A DNA stretch of 64,000 nt from Darksidea phi (lineage: Eukaryota > Ascomycota > Dothideomycetes > Pleosporales > Lentitheciaceae): the NCBI GenBank assembly GCA_030770425.1, contig JASJFT010000025.1:62001-126000 (forward strand), written 5' to 3'. The notes beneath the pieces were generated by a model. It was not told the DNA's origin. It did no database searches and saw nothing but the letters and a program-made list of their open reading frames with translations. This document shows, one piece after another, positions 42,722-55,509 of this stretch; position 1 is the first letter of the stretch; every line of letters begins with the position of its first letter. The translations under genes were made by a program, and so were the position numbers.

Positions 42722-44189
42722 CACACGGCGTAGAATACTGTTACGTTCCGAGTGTAAGCGTTCTCTTCGCACGCAGAGCGGCATTTCTTTGTAGAAACGA
42801 GTCACTGTTTTGGAGTTATGGCTGGTATATTTATTGTCGGGTTGGGGTTAGGGCGATTTGGACCTTTACAGTGCATATAGCACCTATGTAATCACATGCA
42901 GATAGAGAGCGAAAAGCATAGTTGGTGTTCGTTTCGTATATTCGAAGCAAGTCCGTTGGGTCCACTGTGCATCGGAGGCCGCTATGTCGGCTGGGAAGCT
43001 TGGCGGCTCGGAGCTTAGGTGAGCAGGCCTGATGCATGAGTGACAACGGATTCATGTCACGAAAAGTACCAAGATACAAGTCCAGCGAGGACGCTCAGTG
43101 TGCATGGCGCAATGAAGATTGATGTGAGGCATGACAGCGGCCTACCTTCCGCTCGTGAAGGCATCCTTCACCGCTGACAGCTGCAAGCCACTTCGATGGC
43201 CAATGTAGGCGGCTTGCTAGGCAAGCGTCCCAAAGTTGAGATGAGGCTGGGCCCTGTTCTGCATGTGACGGCGCGTTAGACAGCACACCCTCTGCTTCAC
43301 CACTGTGTCCGCATGACCGACGGCCGTATTCGTTAGGCGCCGGCTAGGCTGTCTCATCTTGCGTACCGCGTGAGCCTGCAAGATGGACGATATCGGATGC
43401 ATGGGGAAAGGATGCGGGATGGAGCACTTCGGTGGCCACAATTAGCAGCTTCCCCACGTTTTGCGGTGATGATCCATGGTCCCATGTCCCATGTACCCCA
43501 CAATGTGTGCGTGACCCTTCTCGCGTAGGGTGGTGTCTCAGCGGGGAGGAACGTGAATGAACGTGAATGAATGTGAATCGTCCTTGCGCCTTGTTGTGGA
43601 GCGGACAATTGGAGAGGTAGAGGGAGTATGACAATGATTCATGCGGGCCGCCTAGCAAAACATTGCACACCGCAAGGGATAGTAAGAATCGCTCTGCCGG
43701 CAGCGTGCGTCGTGTGCCTGGCACTCCAGGAATGGGGCCGTGCGCGCACCCCTGTCGCCTTTGTCGTGGCCTGCGAAGCGATGACGCCGGGCTGTCGTGC
43801 CTCTTTGATTCCCTGCTGTGCTGGCAGCACTCCAGGCACCACGTCGGCAGGCTTGTGAAAGACTGTCGCGGCTGGTGCTTGTTCTTTTATATCCCTCTGG
43901 CATCCGCCCGGTGCAAGACTCCGTAGTGCGCTTTCCGATTCAACGGTCTCGCTAGCGGTCGGACTTCCGCTACTGACGTACCTCCGTCCGTAGCTACTCG
44001 CGACGGCCCCGAGCAGCGGACTACGCAGCCTCACACACGACCATACCGCCTCTTTACCCCCTGACCAGCATCGTGCTGCAGCCAGTTCATTGTTAACCTC
44101 AGGAATCCCGCCCACTAGACACTCCCCTTACGACGGCCACCCGCGGCCCTTTTCACCGCAATCCTGCATATGGCGCATAGTCACTCTCA
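42722..44189. other. 1.47-kb gap between MSH6 and the lipase
   Basis: No gene supported; the many short frames overlap on both strands. A small tandem repeat of the 10-mer GAACGTGAAT (three copies, about 43549-43579) is present. The part from about 43900 is GC-rich and probably the promoter of the lipase gene. Confidence 0.45.
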
Positions 44190-46997
44190 ATGTCATTCGT
44201 GTCTGATACCGTATTCTCCAGCAGTGCTCGGCTGCATGAAGGAAGAGGAGGCGCACCCGGAAGCAGTGCCGTGAAAGGAGCGAGCCAGAGCTCTGGAGGA
44301 CTGTTCACCCCGCTCTTCCAGCTCGTGAGGAACCCATATGGGACCATCGTTGGCACCGCCAGTGCCCAAGAAACGCCCATTGCCAACGAGGAAGAAGACC
44401 GCAAGCAGCTCTTGTATCTGCGCATGAAAGATGTAAAGTGTTGCCGCTGCATGTCGTCTTCTCATGCTAACGTCTACGCAGGCCGAATCCTACGAGGACT
44501 GGAAAGCCGCCGCGTCCGAGCTGGACACGCTCGAAGGCAACGACGACTGGAAGAATGAGGATCAATCACTCGAATACGACGCCGCGCTGGTCAGGGCGCG
44601 TCTGGAGCAGCTCGACGAGGCTCGTACAAACTGCGACGTGAAACGCATGCTGTTTCTCATCCGCACGACACTAGCCCGCGGACTTGGTGGCATGGGGGAC
44701 TTGCGGTTGTACAAGCACTCTCACATCGGCACAAAGAAGCTGATCGAGCGATATATCGAGTCCGCTGTGCAGACTCTGGCAGCACTGCCCGACGTGGTCG
44801 CGAAGCAAGGGGATGATTGCCCCGTCAAAGACTTTATGGTGTACGAGGAACTGCTTCGCACTCGTCAGTCGTTTGGTCGAACGGCTTTGCTCTTGTCTGG
44901 CGGAGGCACATTTGGCATGAACCATATCGGCGTGGTCAAGTGCCTATGGGAGCTGCGTCTCCTTCCGCGTGTCATCTCGGGCGCATCCGCAGGGAGCATC
45001 GTCTGTGCCATTCTCTGCTCCAAGACTGACGAGGAAATGCCGGCCGTGTTGCACGACTTTTGCCACGGCGACCTGGCCGTCTTTGAGGAGGCCGGCAAGA
45101 CGGAAAGTGTCATGGAAAAGGTCGCCCGGTTCATGAAATACGGCTCGCTCTATGACATTTCGCATCTGGAGAGGGTCATGAAAATCATGCTCGGCGACAC
45201 CACATTCCAAGAGTCGTACAACCGGACTCAACGGGTCCTCAACATCACAGTCTCGAGCGCCAGTGTGTACGAGCTGCCAAGGTTGCTCAACTATGCCACG
45301 GCTCCTGACGTCCTGATTTGGTCTGCAGTGTAAGCTCAGAGCTCTCTCGGTTTAAGATCGCTACTAACGTCTTTAGATGCGCCTCATGTTCTGTTCCGTT
45401 CGTTTTTTCGGCAGCCTCGTTGATGGCCAAAGACCGAGTTACCGGCAAAGCAGTCCCTTGGGACCCCACTCCGAACGAGGGCTGGATAGATGGTTCCGTC
45501 GATAATGATTTGCCTATGAACCGTCTTGCGGAGATGTTCTGTGTCAACCACTTCATCGTCTCCCAAGTTAACCCCCACGTCGTGCCTTTCCTGGCCAAGG
45601 AAGAAGATGATCTCAATACGGCGGTGAGACAAACCCCTGCCGTCTCCGCAGGTCCTGGATGGATGCATAACTTGGCAGCTTTTGCGAAAGGAGAAGCACT
45701 GCATCGGCTCGACATGCTCGCAGAAATAGGCGTATTTCCCAATGCCGTCACCAAAGCCCGATCCGTTCTGAATCAGCGGTATTCCGGTGACATTACAATA
45801 TTCCCTACGATATCCTACACCAATTTCCCCAAGATCCTTACCAACCCGACAACGGAATACATGCTGCGGTCCATGCGTAATGGTGAGAAGGCGACATGGC
45901 CAAAGGTGTCGCGCGTCCAGAATCACGTTGCAGTCGAGCTCGCCCTGGACAAGACCATTAACAAGATGGCTTCACGAGTCGTTTTCAGTCCTAACCAGAT
46001 CAATCTTCGGCTCCTGAATTTCACGCGACCGTCCGCACAGAGCAGCGAAGGTTCTCGGAACAGACGCCTAAACAAGTCCGAGCATTTCATAAGCCTCACA
46101 ACTCAGCCCACGCCTGCGGTAGAGATAACGGCACCTTCATTTTCTCGCCGCCCCAGTCCACAAGTCAAGATGCCACCCCAACCCACCGCCAAGTCACACT
46201 TAACTACGCATGGCTCGAGGCCCGCCACACAATCATTGGACTTCAATAAGCACACCTATTCAACCGCAGATGCAACCTCTACAGACCTAGACTCATCGGA
46301 GGACGAAGATTACTATTCGAACAAGGATTCCGACACATCCGAAATTCTTTCATCTCCTTCACCGCCTTGTTCCCCTCCACGCCTGCCTGAACTATGGCCC
46401 TCCGCACGCCAGGTCCCTCTCCAACCTTCTTCCAATCCTTCGACACCCTCCCTATCGTCGACCGCATTTAGCCACCGGCACAACTCCTCCATCAGTTCCA
46501 GGATAATGCCTTCTGCGACACCAAGCTCACCGGAGCTTCGTTACAAGCGCCTCTTCCACCCGCCTCCCGGAACACCACCTCTTAGCTCGCCTCACATTCG
46601 TTCCGAATACCAGTACGAAAGCAGGAAATCATTGCAACCCCTCACTGAAATTGCCACAATTCCGGAGACCTTGTCACCTCTCGGCCTTCAGAGGTCACCG
46701 CCACCAGCAGACATGTTCGGTACAGATATATTTGACGACCACACCGTCCGCGCATTCAGCCCGCCGGCCTTCTCCCCTGCCATGAGTCCGCGAATGACCC
46801 GAGATGACCCGAGAGCGAACAAGACTAAGCTCCACCAACGGCGACAGAGCGAGCTCGACGACGATGAGCAAGCATCTCAAGAGATCCAGAGCGAGAGCGT
46901 GCAGGGTTTAGGACTGGGTCTCGGATTCGACTATTCCGGAACGAGGGGGATGATGTTGAGGAGGCAGCAGTCTAGGAGCAACGGGTTCTCTAACTGA
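44190..46997 (+). CDS. patatin-like triacylglycerol lipase (Tgl3/4/5 type)
   Basis: Three exons, join(44190..44432,44482..45329,45377..46997), 903 aa. The N-terminal part with YEDWKAAASELDTLEGND and YDAALVRARLEQLDEAR is the DUF3336 region that precedes the patatin domain in fungal lipid-droplet lipases. The patatin core has an oxyanion loop GGGTFGMNHIG (about residue 220), nucleophile GASAGS (about 249) and the catalytic Asp in WIDGSVDNDLPM (about 400). These enzymes release fatty acids from stored triacylglycerol, and some also have acyltransferase activity. The last 300 residues are Ser/Pro-rich and probably disordered, with likely phosphorylation sites. The G-x-S-x-G and D-G-S pair fit Tgl4/Tgl5 better than bacterial patatins. 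Introns of 49 and 47 bp are GT-AG and keep phase. Confidence 0.92.
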
Positions 46998-47337
46998 AAA
47001 GAGAGTGGGGTTTTGACGAAGCACCATTTCTTTTGTTAGTCTTTGCATGATCGAGGCTTACGGGTTCAGCATATCAAGAGAAGATACGCATTAAGCAGCA
47101 TACAGGGCGCTATTTTTTATTAGACTTGGGGTGACGATATATCAGTAGATGGTTAGTATTTGGTGCGAGGGCACGGCTATACCCGCATGTACCTTTTCTA
47201 TGTCTTTAGTTCTGCGCTCGTTTTCATACATATAATTGTTTAATTCTTACTCTTCATTCTATACATTATTCTCTTCTTTCCTCAATATTTGCTCAAACTT
47301 TGGGTTAAGTACCCTCACTAGCGAGTGTCTTCACCTC

Positions 47338-47368
<31 letters not shown>

Positions 47369-47645
47369 ACAAGACCGTGTTTTTGGTGTATGGTCATTTC
47401 AAGTAGATACATATTAGATAGACGGGTACATGATGCTGGGTTAGAGGGTGATGCCCAAGCCTTTCATCCAATGTTAGATAGACATAAGCGATGCAATTAC
47501 ATTAGCATCGTCGATCAGGAACCCCTATGCGAAGTAGTAGAGGATGATGCCTTGGGCGTGTATACATGTACAAAATTCGTATCAATAAGGACATTATGGC
47601 GCCGCACAGCAGCATTCCAAAAGACGAGATGCGTCTATCCCGGGT
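46998..47645. other. intergenic between convergent genes
   Basis: About 650 bp between two stop codons. AT-rich 3' flanks; it contains a TTCT microsatellite listed separately. No gene supported. Confidence 0.45.
47339..47368 (+). repeat. (TTCT)n microsatellite
   Basis: About seven and a half uninterrupted copies of TTCT lie in the gap between two convergent genes. Such tracts vary in copy number and could serve as a marker. No function is implied. Confidence 0.9.
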
Positions 47646-48708
47646 TCAAGACGGCTCGCTAAGCTTTGCAGCTTCTTTCAAACGCCGCGCCTCGTGTCTA
47701 GCATCTATTTCTTTTCTCCCTGTACACTTGTTAGCAAGTATACTTTGTCCTATGCACGTCATCCATCCCTCATTCACCTCCCACCCTCCAACCATCCAAC
47801 ATCCCCTTCATAATACAAAAATAGATGTAAAAATAGCACTCACATTGTTTATACAACTCCCAACACGACACGATGCCCAGCGGCAACGCGACCATGATGA
47901 CGGTGACGCGGCGGGCGGCGGGCTTGTACTTGTCGGGCATTTTGCCCGTGCGGATGCGTTCTTCGAGCTCGAGTTGGGCGATTTCTTCGCGCGTGAGTTG
48001 AGGCCGGGGGGGTGCGGGGTGTGGGTGTGTGGGCGGGTTTTGGGGGTGGAGGGGGAGGGGGATGGTTGATATGCGGGGGTGGCGGGGCGGTGGTTGTGGT
48101 GTTGGCGTTGTTGGGGTTGGGATTCTTGGTATGGGTGTGGGTTTGAAGGATTGTAGGGGAGGTGTGGCTGTAGATGTGGGAGGGATTGTTGGGTGTGGGA
48201 CGGATGTGGGTGTAGGCGTTGGTTTCGAGACGAGGGGTATGGGTCTAGATGGCTCTGCCTGCGCGTCCGGCGGTGGTGACGTTTCCTGCACCTCTGCCTT
48301 CGCTCCATCCCCTCCCCCTCTCTCCTTCATCTGCACGCCCTCTGTACCCGGTCTCTTCAAAGTCCCCGTCGCAAACACTTCCTCTAATATCCTACTCGAC
48401 TTCGGCGCCTTGGTCGTACCTTTATCCAACTTCGCCGCCGATGCCACTTTATCCCCCACTTTCTCCATCACAGACTTCGCCTTCGCAGCCTTCGCAGTCG
48501 TCGTTTTCGCCGTCGTCTTCGCCGTTGTCTTCGCCGCCGCCGCAGCTTTCCCCGTCTTCTTCTCACCCTCCTTCTTCCCTACAGCCTTCGTACTCGCCTT
48601 CCTCACACCACCTGCTCCCTTCCCCTCACCCGGTATGCCCGCCTCCTCGACGACTTTCTTCGGGCGTCCACGTTTCTTAGCCGGTTCGGTGGTCGCTGCT
48701 GCATCCAT
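47646..48708 (-). CDS. AT-hook/Lys-Ala-rich protein with C-terminal membrane segment
   Basis: Two exons, complement(join(47646..47719,47844..48708)), 312 aa. The N-terminus has an AT-hook-like KKRGRPKKVV (residues 11-20), then a histone-H1-like tail rich in Lys, Ala and Thr with AKTTAKTTAKTTTAKAAKAK, then a long Pro/Thr-rich linker. The only conserved block is at the end: LTREEIAQLELEERIRTGKM, then KYKPAARRVTVIMVALPLGI with one predicted membrane helix, and a basic tail ELYKQWRKEIDARHEAR contributed by exon 2. The 124-bp intron has a GTGAGT donor and TACAG acceptor. The family of the C-terminal block is present in Pezizomycotina without a known role; mitochondrial or inner nuclear membrane location is conceivable. 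The AT-hook may be an accident of low-complexity sequence. Confidence 0.7.
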
Positions 48709-49201
48709 GATCGGTCAATTGGGTTTATAAAAGGCAGAATAGGGCGTTCGAGGATGGATGGGACGTGTTGTGGGGGTATGGGACGCGAAAAGGAGGTCAC
48801 GACGCGTCGGAGGTGATGAGTCGGAAATTTCTGGGACTGGGGTTTGGCTTGCGGCGCGGAGGGCGAGCAGTTGTGGTGTGGGCAGGGTTCGCGGTGGGGT
48901 ATGTGCGCGCTGGTTGACCCCTCCCCACCCCTATCGATTGTGGAGCGACTCGCGGTGTCGCGTTTGCACATGTTCGTTTCGCGCTTTAGTGTAAACAATA
49001 TAGACATAAACCTATTCGGCGAGGAAGAATTCGTAGTTCAAGCTTTCATTCATAATGCGTAAGCCTATTCAAGGACCGTTGGATATCCAAAACTCATGCG
49101 CCGTGTATGCAGGCGGCAGATGGTATGCAAAAAAGGCTAATATCGCAACCATGCCAAACCCATTGTACTCAAGATCCTTCTGATATCGTCAATATATCCA
49201 T
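48709..49201. other. intergenic between two minus-strand genes
   Basis: About 490 bp, with the promoter of the AT-hook protein at its left and the 3' region of the antiporter at its right. No gene or repeat seen. Confidence 0.4.
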
Positions 49202-52090
49202 CTACTGCGCACCAGCTTTCACAACAAGCAGACTGGCGCCAGATTTACTATCCCAAATCTTTTCCGCAACTACACCCAAAGACAATGCAACTGAAGACGA
49301 CGACGCGGGTTTGATTTCATCTGCATCGCCCGGCAACCTCAGTCCATTTCTGCCAATATTCCGGCCCAGAACGACAAGGTCTCCTGCGTTCTTAGGGTTT
49401 TGGCCAACCTCGATGCTTGCGCGAGCAATGACATCTTTGACTGGGTTGGAGGACGTGACCGTCTCGAAGACGACACGATTTGAGAGTTCGGCTGGGAGAG
49501 AGGCGCGAAGGGAGGCGAAGAACGCGGCGTCATGTTCGGGTGCGTAGTGTGAGGTCGTGACAACTGCCTCGCCGCCTTTGGTAGGATTTGAGGATGAGGA
49601 GCCAATGTGTGCAAAGAAGTCGCTCGGCACATCGAAGCGCACTAGTGTAGCAGTAACTTCTGGGTTCTCCACTAGCTGAAGGACCAAGCGAAGAGCTGCA
49701 CGGTCGTCCTCACCACCAAAGAAGGGAAAGAAGATGTGATGGCTGCGGTCAGCGATTGGGGCCGTGACCGTCTTGTTCCGAGCGCTCGAAAGACTGACGC
49801 TGCTGTAGGTTCGAGTCAACCTTGTCGAGCGGTCCTTCTTGTCCTTGTTCTTGCTTCCACCAAAATTCTTATTCACAAGGACTGCCACTGGAATCGTCGC
49901 ATGGTCAAACGTTTCGTTAACGAACGAAATGTAGGAAGGCGCTGCAAGCTTGTTCTTTGTACCCTTGTCTTCGATAATAGTCTGTTCACTCATACCTCCA
50001 GTCTCACTCCAAGGAAGTATGAGGATGTCGGATTCGGACGCTCGCATGCTGAGAGTATCCGCGAACGACGATTCTGGGACGACCAGAACCTCACCGCTGA
50101 CTGCAAGGTTGTGCAAGCGACCAAAAGTGCGGAAGGTATTGACAACAGGGTCATAGGCAGTATATGATTCGATCTCGGACACAGCCATGACGGAAGACCC
50201 ACGATCCGTTAGATTGAGCAGGCGTAGACCATAGGCTTCCACAGGCCTCTTAGGCGGTTCGTCTGGAAGTGAGGACTCGCCTGTCTCTTTGCCAGTACTA
50301 GCTGTTTGTTCGATCATGGGGTGCATTTTGGGTGCTGGCTGGGAGGATTGTCCGCCGAACAAGGAGGTGAAGGCGAGTAAGTTGGGCATGCTGTCCAAAC
50401 GCAGATAGACAGTCAGATGTCTGATCTTTGAGGAGGCTAGTTTGTCGTATTGAGCACCGTCCGCAACGCTTTCGGATCCGTCCAATGGCTTGCCGGATTC
50501 CCAGTCGATTTCGCCTCTTCTGAAAGCTTCGACCTTCTTTTGATACCACTTGGGATAGAAGTAGATGGTCAAGGGCGAGGAGAGGAAGGTAGTAACGAGA
50601 GCCATGACGACAAAGATGGTGAAGGTTCGGGTGCTGAGAATTTTGGCATTGAGTCCAATGTTCTGAGAAGGTCAGAATTCCGTGTTATGCGGGAGTGAAG
50701 TCATCAACTTACCAAGACGATCAATTCAACCAAACCTTTGCAACTCATAAGGGAGCCGATGGCAAAGCATTCTCGCCAAAGCATACCGGTCCAGCGCGCT
50801 GCGATCGTGGCACCGAAGAACTTGGAGAAAAAGGCAACCGCAATGACACCAAAAACATAAGCCCATACAATACCGCTGTCAAGGAGACCAATGTTCGTGT
50901 TGAGACCAGACAGCGTAAAGTATAGAGGCAAAAAGAGAGCGCCAACCATGTCCTCAATCTTTTCTGCGACCTTGATTGCGAAACCACCTTCGTGAGGACA
51001 GATAAGGCCGGCCATGAAAGCGCCGAAGATGGCGTGTACTCCGATGATTCCAGTGAAGAAGGATGAGGCAAGGCAAAGCAGCAGAGTGAGCGCAATCATG
51101 CCCTGACTGGGCCCATCCTGAAGGGCTCGGTTCTTTCGAAGAACCCAAATGAAGACAGGTCGAACAAGGTAGACTAGGAACAGGATGAACCCGACGCAAG
51201 TTAGTAGCACATACAGCGCTGTCAGACCGGTGCCAGCGTTGACGAGTGCGACACAAAGTGCAAGCAGAACCCAGCCTGTGCAAAGCGCGTTAGCTCTAGG
51301 AACACATGAGTAACAAAGCCAAGGCAGCTCACCAACAACGTCGTTGCCAACGCCCGCCGACAGAACGATGATTCCTACGGGCGTGTCGAGCAGTTTCAGC
51401 TCGGTCAAAATTCGACAGAGAACGGGAAAAGCCTGAGTCCAGTAAGCACGATATTACGCTGTATCAGCCCCAAAGAACCCACAGTAATGGCCATAGCCAC
51501 ACCGATGAACAGCATGAAAATGGGAAACTTGATGTCCACAACGCCCGCCTCATCTTTGAACTCGTTGTACAGACCCACGGCAATCGCGGCCCCTAGGCCG
51601 AACGGAAGCGCCATGCTGACTATGCCGACATTGAGGGCCACCTTCCAGTTGCTCACAAGATATCGCAGGTCGACTTCGAGTCCGATGATGAACAGGAACA
51701 ACACGAGTCCAAGATTCGCGGCGAGGTTCAGTTGCGGCATCCCAGCATTGGGGAAGATGGCGGCCGTGAAGCCTGGGATACGGCCCATAACGGTTGGACC
51801 CAGCAAGATGCCTCCAATAACTTCGGATATGACGGGCGGCTGGCGAATTTTGGAGAGGGGCCAATTGAGCGCTCGGCAAAAAATGATGATGATGGATGCC
51901 TACACGACTCCCATATCAGCAAATGCGCCTTCCATCACAGGAGGGTCGTGTCTACCTGAATGATGAAGAGGATAATGGGGTTCTTCGGATCTACCTGCAC
52001 AGGACTCACGCCCTCCAACACGCCGCCCTGCGGAGGAGCCTTTGGCGCGCCCGTCGCCATGGCGGCGGCCGATGAAGCTGCAGAGGACAT
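49202..52090 (-). CDS. KHA1: K+/H+ antiporter of the CPA2 family (Kha1-like)
   Basis: Five exons, complement(join(49202..50662,50713..51275,51333..51432,51483..51899,51956..52090)), 891 aa. It exchanges monovalent cations for protons, in yeast at endomembranes. About twelve membrane helices fill residues 40-440. Typical CPA2 blocks are VISEVIGGILLGPTVMGRIP, LGLVLFLFIIGLEVDLRYL, AFPVLCRILTELKLL, VLSAGVGNDVVGWVLLALCV (the ND ion-binding motif) and IGVHAIFGAFMAGLICP. The cytosolic second half contains USP-like folds with LLNLTDRGSSVMAVSEIESY and DLVVLGRNIGRNG, a known trait of plant CHX and fungal Kha1 proteins. The start is the ATG at 52090, preceded by an in-frame region without ATG. All four introns are 50-57 bp and phase-consistent. 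Confidence 0.92.
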
Positions 52091-52896
52091 GGCGAAAAGG
52101 TCTTCCCCAGACTTCAATCCTCAATCGGCGCAACCAGCAAGAAATATAAAAGATGTCGCTGGACCATGTGGGGGGCCGAGGGTGAGCAGTCTATTTAACG
52201 TCAGAGCCAACTACCCCAGCTCAAAGAAGGGCCGTGAGCAGGTCTAGGCGCCGCCCAAGCACCCAAACACATGCAGCTTGTAGCTTGCAGCGGGATCAGA
52301 AAGCTATGGCCACTTCTCAGCGCGAGAACCGGGTTTCGTGTGCGGCGTGGGCGCGGGGCCATGTGACATCGACATGGAGGGCCTCGTGCTGCGAATCCGA
52401 GCAGGTATCGCGGGTTGCGGGCGACAAGTGCCTCACCGCCGCGCGCGCAAGTGTGCATAATAGGATATGGTGGCGTCGGCCGCATGCAGCTGTGTTGGCG
52501 CGTGAAAGAGTTGGGTCCTTGGGAGGCGTCTCTTGCCCAGAGCGCGGCGAGAAGGCACTAGCCTTTATCGATGCAGTCATGCTTGGCGGAGGATTGGGAG
52601 CCACCTCGCTCCACACCACGAGCACAATGCGGTAAGCTGATGTGTGCGGCATCGGCCGCTCTATGGCACGAGAGAAGCGTGAGCCCATGAGAGTGGAATT
52701 GGAGAGGCATGCACAAGTCTCCCGGGCGGTATTCAGGCCCAGATGCTATTACTCTTGCGCAAAGCTATGTCCCTCCATAAGCCGCTAAACAAGCGTCCTA
52801 GCGTCATCATTATCTACGAGTACGCTTCCCGCAGCATGCGAGACTCAGCCCACCTGAACTAGGCTTGGCTCTGCCTATTCCAACATGCATTCCTCG
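52091..52896. other. gap between antiporter and mannosidase
   Basis: About 800 bp, GC-rich near the antiporter start and holding its promoter. Overlapping frames on both strands at 52200-52690 show no signature. No repeat seen. Confidence 0.4.
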
Positions 52897-55509
52897 TTAT
52901 ACATCACCAGACGCAGGGCTCGGGGGCAGATCGCCAGTCGCCCAGTCTGCCTTTTCCTGCCCCAGGACAAATTCCATCGTGCCTCCCTCTGCGAAGACGT
53001 CCTCCCACGTGACCCACGCCCTGTTCCACTGCTGACCATTAACCTTCAAGCTCTGAACATAGAAAGCAGTATCTTTGTTTCCGCCTGTCGTTGTAATCTT
53101 GAGCTTCTTGCCGGTGCCGAGGTCGAGCGTGAGCTCAGGGAACCACGGCGAGAGGATGAGGAAGGTTGTTTGGCCGGTCATGGGCCAGAGCCCGATCATT
53201 TGCCACTATTGTAGGATCAGCGTGTGTGCCTGGGGAAATAAAGGTGCTGCGTTCCCCTAGGAGTCAGGCTCCCGCCCCTTGTACAGTATGCTCGTACAAG
53301 ACTCTAGCCCGGTAAAAGAAAACAATATGCCCACTCACCAGAACGTTGCTTTCCATAGCCCCGGCATCCGAGTTTCCCGGTAATCCTTTCTCCCCTCTAT
53401 TATACAGCTTCCCAATAGCCCTACTCCTCTCCACGCTCCGCCATTGCTGCCCTTTCACAAAGTTGTACAAATACGGACTTGTAAACGATGGCTCGTTACC
53501 CGCGTTAAAAATTCCCAGATCCCACAGCTTGTTCAACCTATCGACGAACTTCTCGTCTCCTCCGCTGAGTTCCTTGAGGTGGCCAATGTCGTGGATAGCG
53601 TTAAGACTGTAGACCCAGGCATTATCTTCATAATAGGCGTCGCCCCAGTAGCAGCCGCCGCAGCTAAGCGGGTCCTGCGAGATGAAGGTGCCGTTGGAGC
53701 GGCGCGGGACAACGAACCCATTGTGGCCGTTGGAGGAGGCGAGAGGATTCCAGTGATTGCGCCAATTGCGAGAGCGATTCAGGTACTTTTCTGTTTCTGC
53801 GGCCTTTCCAAGGCCTTTAGCGACCTGGTAGAGGCTAAAGTCGTTGGTGGAGTATTCAATAGCTCGTGAGACGGCTCTCGTGTATGTAGGTGTGATGTAT
53901 CCGTACTCCAGCCAATCAGGCAGTGCACCGCGACCTTCTTTGGTGGACGAATCTGGAGCTTTTGGGTCGTTGTTATTGGGCGGCACTTTCTCTGCGTCGG
54001 TGTGCATGGCGGTAAAGCCATCTTCCCAATCGATCGCGCCCTTCAGGCCCTTGACATACGCATCTGCGAGTACATTGTCTGCATTTGAACCGCCTTGGAC
54101 ACGTCCGTTGTAGTTGGACGAACGAGCGTCCGGCATGAAGCTGTCATGTCTCCAAATATCAATGAGCGAGCGGATGAACTCCTCGTAGGCGTTGGGGTGG
54201 AGAATGTGGAATAGAGATGTATGACATCGATGCGTATCCCATAGAGTGAATATGTCATCGTAGTATGGCTCGTCGCTTCTCCATCCGGGGTTCTCTCCAG
54301 TTCGGTTCGATGGGATCATGAACATGCCGAAGAGAGAACTGTAGAGTAATTGGAGGTCAGCGTCGCTAGCCCCAGATACCTGAATCTTGGAGAAGACCTC
54401 TACGTTCCAGGTGTCTTGCGCTTTCTCCACGCAAGACTGTAAGCTGGTGTATTCTTGGATCTCGCCGTCCAGATTTTGGCATGCCTTGCTGGGAGAGAGG
54501 AACGAGATGCCGACACGAGATTTCACCTCAGTGTCTGCAAAAGTGAAGACACCTCCAACACGTTCTGTTCCGGATACTGAAGGCGTGGTATCGTACGATG
54601 CCAACGTAGTCCCTGTGCCTATGAATGACTTTGCAGTAGATACCTGCTTGTCAAATGCTCCACAGAAGTATATCGTCCAGTCCGGTGCTGTGTCCCATCA
54701 GAATCCAGTGGCTTTAGGAGAATAACTTACATAGGTTCCACCCATTGTTGTACGTTCCAGACCCCTCATAATGACCGTCGGAAAAGAAGCTGAAGTTTCC
54801 GCTCGAGTAGTGCTGTTCCCATCCAAGACCCCTGAAGCTAGGCAGAACATGCGATACATCGACAACAATTGATGGCGTTTTACCATTGGGGAATGTATAC
54901 TGGTAGAGTCCAGCGTGTTCAGTCGCGGCTAGTTCCACCACGATGCCATTCGCAAGTGAAGACTTGTAGTAACCGATTTGACCTTGATCAGCCGTCGCCC
55001 GTCCCTGCGATAGATCGTCCAAAGGATTCGACACGTCTCCCAGAAATGGCATCTGGGATACTACACCATACCTATGTAGACGGAGATCAGTCGAAATATC
55101 ATCCACAGTCAGGAGAAAGAGGCTTTACTTAGGGGCACCACCGGTGCCTGATTCATGCATCATGCTAAAACCCCAGATTTTTCCGTCGGCAAGATAGCCT
55201 GAGTAGGCGTCCGTGTTTCCTGACTTCACATCAGGGCCAAGTTTGGCCATAGCAAACGGTGCTGCATGCCATTAGGTTGAAAACATAGCAACAAGTGAGC
55301 ACCGGAGGATACTTACCAGCCACTACGCCAGGGAATCTGTTTCCTCCGCCTGTCGTTCCATGGCTAGCGAGTTGTCAAACGTGTCACCCGCACCTCACAA
55401 CGTGTACTCACAAAACATTCACATATTTCGTAAAATCGAGGCCAACCGCTACAGTCAGACTGCAAAAGGCTGCCAAAAAACCAACGGAGCTCGATGGCGG
55501 AGAAAGCAT
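52897..55509 (-). CDS. GH92 alpha-mannosidase, secreted
   Basis: Six exons, complement(join(52897..53205,53339..54687,54731..55071,55129..55261,55317..55363,55412..55509)), 758 aa. Exo-acting alpha-1,2-mannosidase family that trims N- or O-linked mannans with Ca2+. A signal peptide is visible (SVGFLAAFCSLTVAVG). The N-terminal beta-sandwich has YVNVFHGTTGGGNRFPGV and GFSMMHESGTGG, the usual GH92 start. The catalytic (alpha/alpha)6 domain has PYYDDIFTLWDTHRC, HDSFMPDARSSNYNG and QGGSNADNVLADAYVKG, and later GDAYYEDNAWVYSLNA and GNSDAGAMESNVLWQMIG before the closing strand region of exon 6. Length agrees with fungal members. Exon 2 is only 47 bases. The last intron (133 bp) is the longest of this gene; all introns are GT-AG and the model closes in frame. 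Confidence 0.92.
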
